Source of the DNA: Neolewinella aurantiaca
GTDB taxonomy: Bacteria; Bacteroidota; Bacteroidia; Chitinophagales; Saprospiraceae
Direction of reading: 5' to 3'
DNA: 64,000 nucleotides
Assembly: GCF_008014675.1 (NCBI RefSeq)
Contig: NZ_VOXD01000002.1
Coordinates: 62,001-126,000 of the forward strand
Under the pieces are notes generated by a model. It was not told where the DNA came from, made no database searches, and saw only the letters and a list, made by a program, of their open reading frames with translations. The position numbers and the translations under genes are program-made. This document shows positions 26,556 through 35,769 of this stretch, piece by piece; the stretch's first letter is position 1, and every line of letters starts with the position of its first letter.

Positions 26556-28097
26556 ATGACGGAGAAAGTGCTAATCCTCGACTTTGGCAGCCAATATACC
26601 CAGCTGATTGCCCGCCGCATTCGCGAGTTGAACGTATACAGCGAAATTGTACCTTTCAATAAGGTACCTGAGCTGGATGATACCATCAAAGCGGTGATCC
26701 TGAGCGGAAGCCCCTTTTCGGTAAGGGAAGAACGTGCGCTGCACCCAAATCTTGAGCCCCTGATCGGTAAGCGACCGGTGCTCGGTATTTGCTACGGAGC
26801 ACAGTATGTGGCCCAGCACTTTGGTGGGCGCGTAGAACGTAGCGAAACTAGAGAGTACGGTAAAGCTAACCTCGCTACCATCCATAAACCCGAGGGACTG
26901 ATGACTGGCATTGAAGCCGGAAGTCAGGTATGGATGAGCCACGGCGATACCATCAAGGAAATACCGGAACAGTTTGAGCTGTTAGCCAGCACCGCAGACG
27001 TAGAAGTTGCGGCCTATGGCAGTAAACCAGGAGCATTCAGCGAACCGGTGTTCTGTATCCAGTTCCACCCGGAGGTATATCATAGCCTGGACGGTAAAGC
27101 TTTGCTTAAGAACTTTGTGATCGATGTCGCAGGATGCACCGGAAACTGGACGCCAGCCCACTTCATCGATGATACCGTTGCTGCACTTCAGGCAAAAATT
27201 GGTGATGACCGTGTACTGCTCGGCCTTTCGGGGGGAGTAGACAGCTCTGTTGCCGCAATGCTGTTGCACCGCGCCATCGGCGATCGACTCTTCTGCTTTT
27301 TCATTGACAACGGTCTTCTCCGTAAAGATGAGTTCGAGCAGGTGCTGAAAAGCTATGACGGCATGGGCCTCAACGTAAAAGGTATTGACGCCAAACAGGA
27401 GTTTTATGACGCCCTGGCCGAAATCTCCGACCCGGAGTTGAAACGTAAAGCCATCGGTAAGACCTTCATTGACGTCTTCGACCGTGAAGCCAAGAAGCTA
27501 ACTAACATCAAGTACCTCGCCCAGGGTACAATTTACCCCGATGTGATCGAGAGCGTATCCGTTCACGGCCCGTCGGTTACCATCAAGAGCCACCACAACG
27601 TTGGCGGGTTACCCGCCAAAATGGGACTCAAGATCGTGGAACCGTTGCGGTTCCTGTTCAAGGATGAGGTCCGCAGGGTCGGAACCGAACTCGGCATGGC
27701 CGATCACCTGATTAAGCGCCACCCGTTCCCCGGCCCGGGCCTCGCTATCCGCATTCTGGGAGACATCACTCCTGAGAAAGTGGACCTGCTGCAGAAGGCA
27801 GACGCCATCTACATCAACAAACTCCGCGAATACGGACTTTACGACCAGGTGTGGCAGGCAGGTACCATTCTCCTGCCCGTACAATCCGTTGGCGTAATGG
27901 GAGACGAGCGCACCTACGAGCAGGCCGTCGCGTTACGCGCAGTAAACAGTACCGACGGCATGACGGCAGAATGGAGCCACCTGCCGTACGACTTCCTGGC
28001 CGCCGTCAGTAGTTCGATCATCAATAATGTAAAAGGGATTAACCGCGTCGTATATGATATCAGTACCAAACCGCCGGCCACCATTGAGTGGGAATAA
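26556..28097 (+). CDS. guaA: GMP synthase (glutamine-hydrolysing)
   Basis: 513 residues. The N-terminal class I glutamine amidotransferase domain has the nucleophile in GICYGAQYV and the His-Glu in [11 protein letters not shown]. The ATP-pyrophosphatase domain has its PP-loop at [13 protein letters not shown]. The dimerisation domain ends in the invariant [14 protein letters not shown]. It converts XMP to GMP. The C-terminal codons overlap the start of the next gene by 44 bp, implying co-transcription of guaA with a lipoprotein gene. Confidence 0.97.
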   Translation: MTEKVLILDFGSQYTQLIARRIRELNVYSEIVPFNKVPELDDTIKAVILSGSPFSVREERALHPNLEPLIGKRPVLGICYGAQYVAQHFGGRVERSETREYGKANLATIHKPEGLMTGIEAGSQVWMSHGDTIKEIPEQFELLASTADVEVAAYGSKPGAFSEPVFCIQFHPEVYHSLDGKALLKNFVIDVAGCTGNWTPAHFIDDTVAALQAKIGDDRVLLGLSGGVDSSVAAMLLHRAIGDRLFCFFIDNGLLRKDEFEQVLKSYDGMGLNVKGIDAKQEFYDALAEISDPELKRKAIGKTFIDVFDREAKKLTNIKYLAQGTIYPDVIESVSVHGPSVTIKSHHNVGGLPAKMGLKIVEPLRFLFKDEVRRVGTELGMADHLIKRHPFPGPGLAIRILGDITPEKVDLLQKADAIYINKLREYGLYDQVWQAGTILLPVQSVGVMGDERTYEQAVALRAVNSTDGMTAEWSHLPYDFLAAVSSSIINNVKGINRVVYDISTKPPATIEWE

Positions 28098-29607
28098 CCT
28101 GAGCACTTTCGTTGCACTAGCTCTGTTGCTGGTCTTCGTTTCTTCATGTGAACTCTTCAAGCCAGCCGTGGATCCCGGAACCGGCCAGACAACCGGTACC
28201 GATGAGTCCCGGCGGGAACAAGAGGGCGAAGACCTCGATCCCGTACAGAGCCGCCGCGTTTATGACCCGGCTACGGGAACGTACATCTACGTTGCCAACG
28301 CGCCGACCGATAAAATGGATACCGTTCGCTGGACGACCGTCTCCGAAGACCGTAACCCTCCTATCGTTGAAGAAGGGGGTAATGATTACATCCCCGACAA
28401 CCAAACCGGCGTCGATACTAACGGTGAAACCGGCATGACGCCCGTTTCTCAGGTAGGAACAACGCCCGAAGGCTCTCGCCTTTTGAATGGCTATAACGTA
28501 GACTTCGTCCTGCCCTTCCTCACGGATCGTTACCTCGGTAGCGAGGATAAAGTAGACGCAAACTCGCAGTGGTCGCTCCATTTTTACAGCGGAGCTAAAC
28601 TCGCTCTCGATGATATGCGGGGCGCAGCTAACGTAAACTATAACGTGAACGTACAGGACAGCAGGGCCAGCGAAGCCAGGGTGCAGTCAATTGCCGCCAG
28701 TCCTGAGTTCAGCCAGTCTCAGGTTGTGATCGGCCCGTACCTCAAGAACAATGTTTCTGCCCTGGCGGAAGCCGCTCGTGGCAAAGAGACCGTTCTGATC
28801 TCACCCTACAGCGCAAGCGGAGGCATTACCGAGAAGAACCCTAATTACGTCCAGGTAAACCCGACCCTCGAAACGCACATGCGGTCGTTGTTGCAACACG
28901 CCTACAAAACCCAGGGAGCCGACCGCATCGTTTTGGTGACCGGCATGGACCCCAACCAGAAAACCCGCCTCGGCTATATTCAGGACGAGTACAAAATTCT
29001 GACGGGTAACGCCCAGATTGAACCACTCGAAGAAGTGCAGGTGGATATGAATGACGCGAATACCAGCCTGCGGGATTACCTCAGGGGCCGCAAAACGGTA
29101 TTCATTGTACCTATTTACGAGGACGAATCTTTCGTTGCCAACTTCCTACGTGTCCTGTATTCCGAAACACGCGATGATTTCGGCCAGAACGTAGCCGTTT
29201 ACGGTCTTCCGCAGTGGATCGATTTCACGCGGATCAATTTCGATTATTACGAAGGGACAAATGTTCATGTGTCGAGCAGTGTGTTTATCGACAAACTGAA
29301 CCCTGCCGTTCGTGAGTTCCGCCGCAAGTTTTTCGAGCGTTACGCAGCGCTGCCGCGCGACGAGGCGTACGTGGGGTACGATGTTACCCGTTATTTCCTG
29401 CGGATGGCAGCCGAGCACGGCACCCGTTTCCAGTACGCTCTGGAAGCTAATCCGGAAGATCTCATGCATACGCGCTTCCGCTTCCAGCCGGTGGCCGTGG
29501 TTCCGGCAGGAGCAACGAATTTCGAGCAGGCTACCCTGGATCGCTTCGAGAACAAATTTGTCAATATCCTGCGGTTCCGTGATTACTCGTTCAAAAGAGT
29601 GAATTAA
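28054..29607 (+). CDS. Periplasmic-binding-fold lipoprotein (LpoA/Leu-Ile-Val-binding-like)
   Basis: 517 residues from the ATG at 28054, overlapping guaA by 44 bp; a TTG at 28084 would be a shorter start just upstream of the lipoprotein signal. The lipobox is LVFVSSC. A disordered Glu/Asp/Thr-rich region (residues about 35-140) precedes a type I periplasmic-binding fold ([40 protein letters not shown]). Such proteins in Bacteroidota resemble LpoA-type penicillin-binding-protein activators or amino-acid binding proteins. No permease is adjacent. The ligand is unknown. Confidence 0.82.
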   Translation: MISVPNRRPPLSGNNLSTFVALALLLVFVSSCELFKPAVDPGTGQTTGTDESRREQEGEDLDPVQSRRVYDPATGTYIYVANAPTDKMDTVRWTTVSEDRNPPIVEEGGNDYIPDNQTGVDTNGETGMTPVSQVGTTPEGSRLLNGYNVDFVLPFLTDRYLGSEDKVDANSQWSLHFYSGAKLALDDMRGAANVNYNVNVQDSRASEARVQSIAASPEFSQSQVVIGPYLKNNVSALAEAARGKETVLISPYSASGGITEKNPNYVQVNPTLETHMRSLLQHAYKTQGADRIVLVTGMDPNQKTRLGYIQDEYKILTGNAQIEPLEEVQVDMNDANTSLRDYLRGRKTVFIVPIYEDESFVANFLRVLYSETRDDFGQNVAVYGLPQWIDFTRINFDYYEGTNVHVSSSVFIDKLNPAVREFRRKFFERYAALPRDEAYVGYDVTRYFLRMAAEHGTRFQYALEANPEDLMHTRFRFQPVAVVPAGATNFEQATLDRFENKFVNILRFRDYSFKRVN

Positions 29608-29612
29608 TACGC

Positions 29613-29631
29613 GGCGCGAGCGCAGGTGCAA
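29613..29631 (+). repeat. Dispersed 19 bp repeat, copy 6
   Basis: GGCGCGAGCGCAGGTGCAA lies 5 bp after the lipoprotein stop. It is followed by AGCAGGTTTAAAAGC, one of the best extended flanks. Confidence 0.8.
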
Positions 29632-29702
29632 AGCAGGTTTAAAAGCAAAGGCTTGTAACCCGGATGTTGGAATCGGCTGATAGTCGCTGGTCAGCATCCA
29701 GG

Positions 29703-30809
29703 TTACAGGCCTTCCTTTTTGGGAGAAAACCGGTCGATGTTTACTTCGGCAGGAATAGGGCTGCCGTTCAGGATTGCCTCCGCCAACCAGCGTGACCCGA
29801 GAGGAGCGAGTGAGCCACCTTTGGTGCCCAGTCCGTTGAAGATCCAGAGGCGGGGGAGCTCGGGGTGCTGACCAATGAACATTCTTCGGTCACGGACAGT
29901 AGGGCGCACCGCTGCCCGGTGGTCGATGATTTCGTATTTCGTGCCGGTAAGGACTTCGGCCAGCCGGTCTTCAAGAAACTTTCGGTTAGCCGGGGTAGGG
30001 GAGTCGTCGGGGAATTTATTCTCGCTGGTAGCTCCCACCCAGTAGGTATCGTCGGAGAGCGGTACCAGAAAAACCCGGTGCTTGAACATTCGGTCGAGGA
30101 CCGGTGCTTCGGTTTTGACGATGAGGACCTCGCCTTTATTTCCGCCGTGCGGCAGGTAGCTGAAATAAGGGTTGAAGCGCGCGCGCCACCCCTCGCAACA
30201 AATAATATGGTCGTAGGTAGCGCTGCTCTTTTGTCCTTTCGTTGCACCTGCGCTGCGGCGCCCCTCACCTGATGCGGGTTCTGCACCGAGTAGTCGTGGT
30301 ACGCCGGAATAGTCGAATCTATCCGTCTTCAACTGGTCGCCGGAAGTGATTCTTTCCCGGAATGCAGCAACCAAACCCGCCACATCGACCCTTGCTGCAT
30401 GACGAACGCCGGCGTAAGCAAAGACCGGAACAGTAAGCACCGGAATACGCCCCGGGGCGGGGTTATCGTCCATATATTCGGGGTAACCGGCGTCTGCTGA
30501 CCGGGCCTGCCAGTCGTTGAGGTCTCCGCGGTTATAGAGTGTACGAATCAGCGGTTGTTCGTGCCAGAAAGTGAGGCCAAGCAACTTTTCGAATTCCAGG
30601 TAGCACGATTTTGCTTCGGGAATAAGTTCGTCGATGCGCCAGCTCTTTACGAAGCGCCGACCGGTGATAGGGTTGATGATTCCGGCAGCTACGGAACTGG
30701 AGGCGGTTTGTTCCGGAGCGTCGATGTAGTGGACTGTATGGCCGGCCAGTTCAAGGCGCCGGCCGGTAAGGGTGCCGGCCAGCCCCTGGCCGATAATCAG
30801 AAATTTCAT
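29703..30809 (-). CDS. FAD-dependent oxidoreductase, DAO family
   Basis: About 368 residues from the ATG at 30809 (MKFLIIGQGLAGTLTG). A GTG at 30830 would add seven residues and overlap the end of the lacI-family gene by 8 bp, hinting at translational coupling. It has the N-terminal FAD motif GQGLAGTLTG, then SSSVAAGIINPITGRRF as in DadA/ThiO-like enzymes, and a C-terminal FNGLGTKGGSLAPL FAD contact. The substrate is unknown; an amine or amino acid is likely. A copy of the 19 bp repeat at 30242-30262 encodes GRRSAGATK in a loop before YDHIICCEGW. Confidence 0.85.
   Translation of the reverse strand: MKFLIIGQGLAGTLTGRRLELAGHTVHYIDAPEQTASSSVAAGIINPITGRRFVKSWRIDELIPEAKSCYLEFEKLLGLTFWHEQPLIRTLYNRGDLNDWQARSADAGYPEYMDDNPAPGRIPVLTVPVFAYAGVRHAARVDVAGLVAAFRERITSGDQLKTDRFDYSGVPRLLGAEPASGEGRRSAGATKGQKSSATYDHIICCEGWRARFNPYFSYLPHGGNKGEVLIVKTEAPVLDRMFKHRVFLVPLSDDTYWVGATSENKFPDDSPTPANRKFLEDRLAEVLTGTKYEIIDHRAAVRPTVRDRRMFIGQHPELPRLWIFNGLGTKGGSLAPLGSRWLAEAILNGSPIPAEVNIDRFSPKKEGL
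30242..30262 (-). repeat. Dispersed 19 bp repeat, copy 7 (in CDS, 2 bp longer)
   Basis: TTGCACCTGCGctGCGGCGCC with two extra bases in the middle, inside the DAO-family gene at what looks like a loop insertion. Confidence 0.65.
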
Positions 30810-30822
30810 TGTTTGGGGGCTT

Positions 30823-31851
30823 TTACTCACTGCTTCCCCGTACGATTACGCGGGGAGAAAGGACCAGCTTGGGGTCGGCATCGATGGCGGAAGAGTCATC
30901 GTTCAAGGCGGCCATTAGTCTTTCCGCCGAGCGGCGGCCCATTTCGAGGGTCTGCTGATCGACAGTGGATATCTTTGGAGTGATGATTTCGGTGAAAGGC
31001 TCATTTGCGAAGCCGATGAAGGCGATATCCTGAGGAACACGCAGGCCCAGGCTTTGAGCAGCGCGGACACCCCCTGCTGCGCTGAAATCGCTGGCGGCGA
31101 AGATGGCGTCAGGCCTTTCGGGGAGTTGCCATAACTTATGGAATGCCTCTTCTCCACTATCGAAGTGGTTTTCGATCTGGACGACATAGTCGTCGTTGAC
31201 GGGGAGGCCTGCTTCGGTTAGTGCGCGCAGGTAGCCTTTGTACCGGTCCCGGTAAATATGCAGGTACCTTGGTCCGTTGAGATGGGCGATGCGCCGGTAG
31301 CCTTTGCTGATGAGGTGTTTGGTTGCCTCATAGGCCCCTTTTTCGTCGTCGATCACGACCGCAGGGGCCCCGATGTCCTCGGGGATGTTGTCGAAGAACT
31401 GGATAGGTAAGCCACCTTCGATGAGTTTGCGGTAAAAATCCTTGTCGGTTTTTCCATCTTTAGCGAGGGAGATGAGGACCCCGTCGACCTGTACGCGGCG
31501 GAGGGTCTTTACCATGATTTGCTCTCGTTCGGAAGAGTCGTAGCTCTGGCAGACCATAATATGGTATCCTTCTTCGTCAGCTTTTTCTTCGATCCCTCTG
31601 ATGACGCTGGAGAAGAAAGCCCGGTCGATGGCGGGAACAATAACCCCCAGAATATCTGACCGGCCGCGACGCAGTGCTGCGGCAATATGGTTGGGTTGAT
31701 AATTGAGTTCAGTTGCTTTCTCCTGGACTAAATCCCTGGTTTTTTTACTGACTACAGGGTTGTTGGCCAGGGCACGACTAACAGTGCTGGCGTTGAGTCC
31801 AAGTGCAAAAGCAATATCATGAATAGTTGTTTTACCGGTTTTTTTGGCCAT
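30823..31851 (-). CDS. LacI-family transcriptional regulator
   Basis: 342 residues. The N-terminal HTH reads TIHDIAFALGLNASTVSRALANNPVVS, followed by the hinge helix region NHIAAALRRGRSDILGV and a sugar-binding type I periplasmic fold (GVIVPAIDRAFF, DAIFAASDFSAAGGVRAAQ). It should bind a palindromic operator as a dimer and respond to a small ligand. A 14 bp palindrome upstream of its own start suggests autoregulation and possible control of the divergent receptor gene at 32050. Confidence 0.93.
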   Translation of the reverse strand: MAKKTGKTTIHDIAFALGLNASTVSRALANNPVVSKKTRDLVQEKATELNYQPNHIAAALRRGRSDILGVIVPAIDRAFFSSVIRGIEEKADEEGYHIMVCQSYDSSEREQIMVKTLRRVQVDGVLISLAKDGKTDKDFYRKLIEGGLPIQFFDNIPEDIGAPAVVIDDEKGAYEATKHLISKGYRRIAHLNGPRYLHIYRDRYKGYLRALTEAGLPVNDDYVVQIENHFDSGEEAFHKLWQLPERPDAIFAASDFSAAGGVRAAQSLGLRVPQDIAFIGFANEPFTEIITPKISTVDQQTLEMGRRSAERLMAALNDDSSAIDADPKLVLSPRVIVRGSSE

Positions 31852-31855
31852 GATG

Positions 31856-31863
31856 CTAAGGTA
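31856..31863 (-). promoter_or_regulatory. -7 box of the LacI-family gene
   Basis: TACCTTAG on the minus strand, then CATC, then the ATG at 31851; a short-leader promoter like that of guaA and coaD. Confidence 0.45.
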
Positions 31864-31885
31864 GCCACTTTTGCTCCGGCTTTAG

Positions 31886-31899
31886 GTAAACTTGTTTAC
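31886..31899. promoter_or_regulatory. Candidate LacI-family operator
   Basis: GTAAACTTGTTTAC has perfect 6 bp arms (GTAAAC/GTTTAC) around TT. It lies 22 bp upstream of the regulator -7 box, over its -33 region, in the divergent gap to the SusC-like gene. Palindromes of this size are typical of LacI-family sites. Confidence 0.55.
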
Positions 31900-32049
31900 A
31901 TTTGCGGAAATAGCACACAAGGGTTCTTTTTTGTCGGCTGAATTACTCCGATACGATCAACGGGAAATAATCCAACTTAGTGCACCACTTTTGTAGTCAG
32001 GCCAGCCATCTTCGGTTTCTCGGCACCATTCAGATTAAACTCACCAGGT

Positions 32050-35000
32050 ATGAAAAGAACGCTACTCCTCTTTTTACTCGTGTTTATTTCCATTTCCGCT
32101 TTTGCTCAGACTGCCCTTAAGGGTAAGGTGACAGATCCGGATTCGGGAGAAGAACTTCCGTTCGCCACGATTCAGCTTTTCAAAGAAGGCGCTTTTGTTA
32201 ACGGCGTTACCACAGACTTTGAAGGCAACTATTACTTCTCTAATATTGACCCGGGTACTTACGATATTCAGGCAGACTTCACCGGCTACCAGGGTATTCG
32301 CCTCACGGGTATCGTTGTAACTCCCGGTAAAACGAACGTTGCCGATGTTGAAATGACCAACGATGGAGGTGTTATTCTTGAAGAAGTTGTGGTTAAGGCC
32401 TTCCGCAAGCCACTGATCGAGCAAGATAATACTACCTCGGGCCAGACGGTTACCTCGGAAGAAATCCGAAACCTGCCGACCCGTAATATTAACCAGATTG
32501 CCTCGATTGCGGCTGGTGCATCTTCTGCAGATGAAGGTGGTGCGATCAACATGCGTGGTTCCCGCTCCAATGCGACGAACTACTACGTTGATGGTGTACG
32601 GGTAAGTGCAACAAGCATTCCTGACTCTGAAATCGAAGCACTCCAGGTAATTACGGGTGGTGTTGAAGCACGGTACGGTGATGTAACGGGTGGTATCATC
32701 TCGATTACGACCAAAGGCCCCGCAAATAACTTCAGTGTAAATGCCGAAGCAGAAACAAGCGAAGGATTGGACAACTACGGACAGAGCCTGGTTGGCCTTT
32801 CTGTGAATGGGCCCATCCTTAAGAACAGCGAAGGAAGTTCCATCCTTGGTTACCGTTTTAGTGGTCGTTACTCTTACAGCGAAGATGACAGCCCATCCGG
32901 AATTCCAGCTTACCGGGCTAAGGACGATGTAATCGCTGCCCTGGAGGCTGACCCACTGCGAATTGTTAACTCGGGAACCAACCTGATCGAATTCGTTTCT
33001 GCTGACTTCATCAACAATGATGATGTTGATGCACTAAAAACACGCCCCTTCGAGGAATCGAGCGGCATTAACCTCAACGGTAAGATCGATGCCCGTCTCA
33101 GTGATGCCATCGACATCTCTTTTTCCGGCGCTTACGGAAAGTTTGAGAACCAGTTCACTCCGGGCAACTGGCAGTTGCTGAACGCTGCTCGTAACCCAAC
33201 CCAGAACAGCCAAAACTACCGTGGTAACTTCCGCTTCCGTCACCGCCTCGGCGGTTCAGGTGTTGCAGATGGTGGTACCGGCAGCAGCAGCATCATTCGT
33301 AATGCCAGCTACACGCTCCAATTTACAGCAGAGAACACGCGGAGCGACCTGGAAGACCCTATCCACGGAGACAACCTGTTTGCTTACGGACACGTAGGAA
33401 CGTTTGATATTGACTACATCCCTGTATTCGACTTCAACGAAACCCTGGATTCTGCCTTTCAGACAGATTACCGTGAAGTAATCCGCTCTTTTGATGCGAC
33501 TACCTCCAGCAACCCGATTCTTTCCAACTACAACAATATTCTCGATCTGTCTGAAGACCAGATCCTCACTATGGGGGCATACGGTATTCAGGGAGATCCG
33601 AACGCTTCTACCTTTTTCGATTTCCGCGCAGGTGGTGTTGTCCCGATTAGCCTTGACCGTTTCTACACGATCAACGGTCGTACCAACAGTGCCTACGTCA
33701 ATACCTGGTTCGACAGCAATGTCGGCGCCGTATACAACGTCTTCAACAAAGGAGATAACGATACTTATACCTTCCAGGCGAACGCTTCCTTCGAAATCGT
33801 TCCTGGTAGTTCAGACAAAAGCCGCCACAGCATTCAGCTTGGTGTTATTTACGAGCAACGGACCAACCGTAGCTATAGCGTAGCTCCACGAGGTCTCTGG
33901 ACTGCCGCGCGCAGCCGCGCAAACCAGCACCTGGTATCTGTCGACGGCACTAACCGGGTCGTTGATTCAGTATTCGTAAGTGAACCTAGCGCAATCGGAG
34001 GATTTGAGGGCAACGTAGCGGTGCTCGCTCCTACTATTCAAGACAACGATGGTCAGTTTTACCAGGCGATCCGTGAGCGCCTTGGTGTCCCGCTGGATGA
34101 ATTCGTTAACGTTGATGGCCTGAGCCCAGACCAACTGAGCCTCGACCTGTTCAGCGCCCGCGAACTGACCTTCGACGGTCTTGTGGACTACTTCGGTTAC
34201 GACTACCTGGGTAACGAGTACGACGGAACTTTTGATGACTTCTTTACGGTAGGGGCCGATGGAGAGCGTTCATTCGACGTTGCGCCGTTCCGCCCGATTT
34301 ACGCGTCTGCTTACCTGCAGGATAAATTTACCATCAATAAGATGATTTTCCGTCTTGGTGTACGTGTAGACCGTTACGACGCCAACACTAAGGTTCTGAA
34401 GGACCCTTACAGCCTTTACGAGATCATGGGAGCAGAAGACTTCCACACCAACTTCGGCGGTGAACGCCCCGGTAGCATTGGTGAAGATTACAAAGTATAC
34501 ACCGACGTTAACAACGGTACCGACGTAGTTGCTTACCGCCGTGGTGATGACTGGTTCCGCCCTGACGGTACACCAACCAACAGCCCTTTGGAAATCGATG
34601 CATTGCGTGGCCTGCTTCCTACCCCTAAGTACGTCAACCCTGCTGTCCATGAAGTGGCTGACTTCATCAAAGACGATGCCTTCTCTGTTGATGACTCTTT
34701 CAAAGACTACGAGGTACAGTTCAACGTGATGCCACGTCTGGCTTTCTCTTTCCCTATTTCAGAGGATGCCAACTTCTTCGCGCACTACGATGTACTGCTC
34801 CAGCGGCCGCCGAGCAATAGTTACGCAACACCACTGGATTACTACTTCTTCAATGACCGTTCTACGAGCAGCACGTTCAACAACCCGTCTTTGCTCCCTG
34901 AGCGTACGGTAGATTACGAAGTAGGATTCAAAACCCGTCTTTCCGAGTCTTCAGCGCTTACGATTGCTTCTTACTACAAAGAGATGCGAGACATGATCCA

Positions 35001-35736
35001 GCTGCGCACTTACCTACCGGTACCTACTGTAAGTTCCTACACTACCTACGACAACCAGGATTTCGGTACGGTTAAAGGTTTCAGCCTTACGTACGATCTG
35101 CGTCGCACCGCTAACTTCACGGTTAACGCCAACTACACCCTTCAGTTTGCTGATGGTACAGGATCTGGGTCTACCTCTCAGGCAGGTCTGACCAACCGTG
35201 GTAACCTCCGTACGCTCTTCCCCCTCAGCTTCGATGAGCGTCACCGTGTAAACCTTGTTCTTGATTACCGTGTAGGGCGCAATACCGGCCTCCCCGGATT
35301 CTTTAAAGATCTCGGTATCAACCTGCAGACTTCCGCTGTATCCGGCCGTCCTTACACTGCTACTTCTATTCCTACCCAGTTCGGCGGTTCGAACACCGAA
35401 GGCGCGATCAACGGTGCCCGCAAACCATTCAACTTCACGATGAATGGCCAGATCAACAAAGACTTCAAAATCGGTAACAACTCAAGAATGAACGTTTACT
35501 TCCGGGTTTCCAATATTCTGGATCGTCGTAACGTACTGAACGTTTACTCTTCTACGGGTTCTGATTCAGACCCTGGGTACTTGCAGTCGAGCTTCGGCCG
35601 TGATGAAATCGAAAACATCGAAGCCGGTAGCCGTTCCCTGGAAAGCTTCCTTGCTGCCTACCAGTGGAACGTGATCAATCCTGGTTTTTACACGCTGCCG
35701 CGTCGTATGTACCTCGGTGCTCAGTTCAGCCTTTAA
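32050..35736 (+). CDS. SusC-like TonB-dependent outer-membrane receptor
   Basis: 1228 residues. The signal peptide ends near residue 20 (ISAFAQ). A carboxypeptidase-regulatory-like domain follows (residues about 22-105, LKGKVTDPDSGEELPFATI). Next come a TonB-box-like EEVVVKAF and a plug domain (SEEIRNLPTRNINQIASIAAG, INMRGSRSNATNYYVDGV, GGVEARYGDVTGGIISI), then a large 22-strand-type barrel ending at LGAQFSL. Unlike polysaccharide loci there is no SusD; the partners are a large exported protein and a PorV-like barrel. Ligand unknown. Confidence 0.88.
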   Translation: MKRTLLLFLLVFISISAFAQTALKGKVTDPDSGEELPFATIQLFKEGAFVNGVTTDFEGNYYFSNIDPGTYDIQADFTGYQGIRLTGIVVTPGKTNVADVEMTNDGGVILEEVVVKAFRKPLIEQDNTTSGQTVTSEEIRNLPTRNINQIASIAAGASSADEGGAINMRGSRSNATNYYVDGVRVSATSIPDSEIEALQVITGGVEARYGDVTGGIISITTKGPANNFSVNAEAETSEGLDNYGQSLVGLSVNGPILKNSEGSSILGYRFSGRYSYSEDDSPSGIPAYRAKDDVIAALEADPLRIVNSGTNLIEFVSADFINNDDVDALKTRPFEESSGINLNGKIDARLSDAIDISFSGAYGKFENQFTPGNWQLLNAARNPTQNSQNYRGNFRFRHRLGGSGVADGGTGSSSIIRNASYTLQFTAENTRSDLEDPIHGDNLFAYGHVGTFDIDYIPVFDFNETLDSAFQTDYREVIRSFDATTSSNPILSNYNNILDLSEDQILTMGAYGIQGDPNASTFFDFRAGGVVPISLDRFYTINGRTNSAYVNTWFDSNVGAVYNVFNKGDNDTYTFQANASFEIVPGSSDKSRHSIQLGVIYEQRTNRSYSVAPRGLWTAARSRANQHLVSVDGTNRVVDSVFVSEPSAIGGFEGNVAVLAPTIQDNDGQFYQAIRERLGVPLDEFVNVDGLSPDQLSLDLFSARELTFDGLVDYFGYDYLGNEYDGTFDDFFTVGADGERSFDVAPFRPIYASAYLQDKFTINKMIFRLGVRVDRYDANTKVLKDPYSLYEIMGAEDFHTNFGGERPGSIGEDYKVYTDVNNGTDVVAYRRGDDWFRPDGTPTNSPLEIDALRGLLPTPKYVNPAVHEVADFIKDDAFSVDDSFKDYEVQFNVMPRLAFSFPISEDANFFAHYDVLLQRPPSNSYATPLDYYFFNDRSTSSTFNNPSLLPERTVDYEVGFKTRLSESSALTIASYYKEMRDMIQLRTYLPVPTVSSYTTYDNQDFGTVKGFSLTYDLRRTANFTVNANYTLQFADGTGSGSTSQAGLTNRGNLRTLFPLSFDERHRVNLVLDYRVGRNTGLPGFFKDLGINLQTSAVSGRPYTATSIPTQFGGSNTEGAINGARKPFNFTMNGQINKDFKIGNNSRMNVYFRVSNILDRRNVLNVYSSTGSDSDPGYLQSSFGRDEIENIEAGSRSLESFLAAYQWNVINPGFYTLPRRMYLGAQFSL

Positions 35737-35769
35737 ACCTTACTTCCGCCAATTAATAAAATTTAAGTT

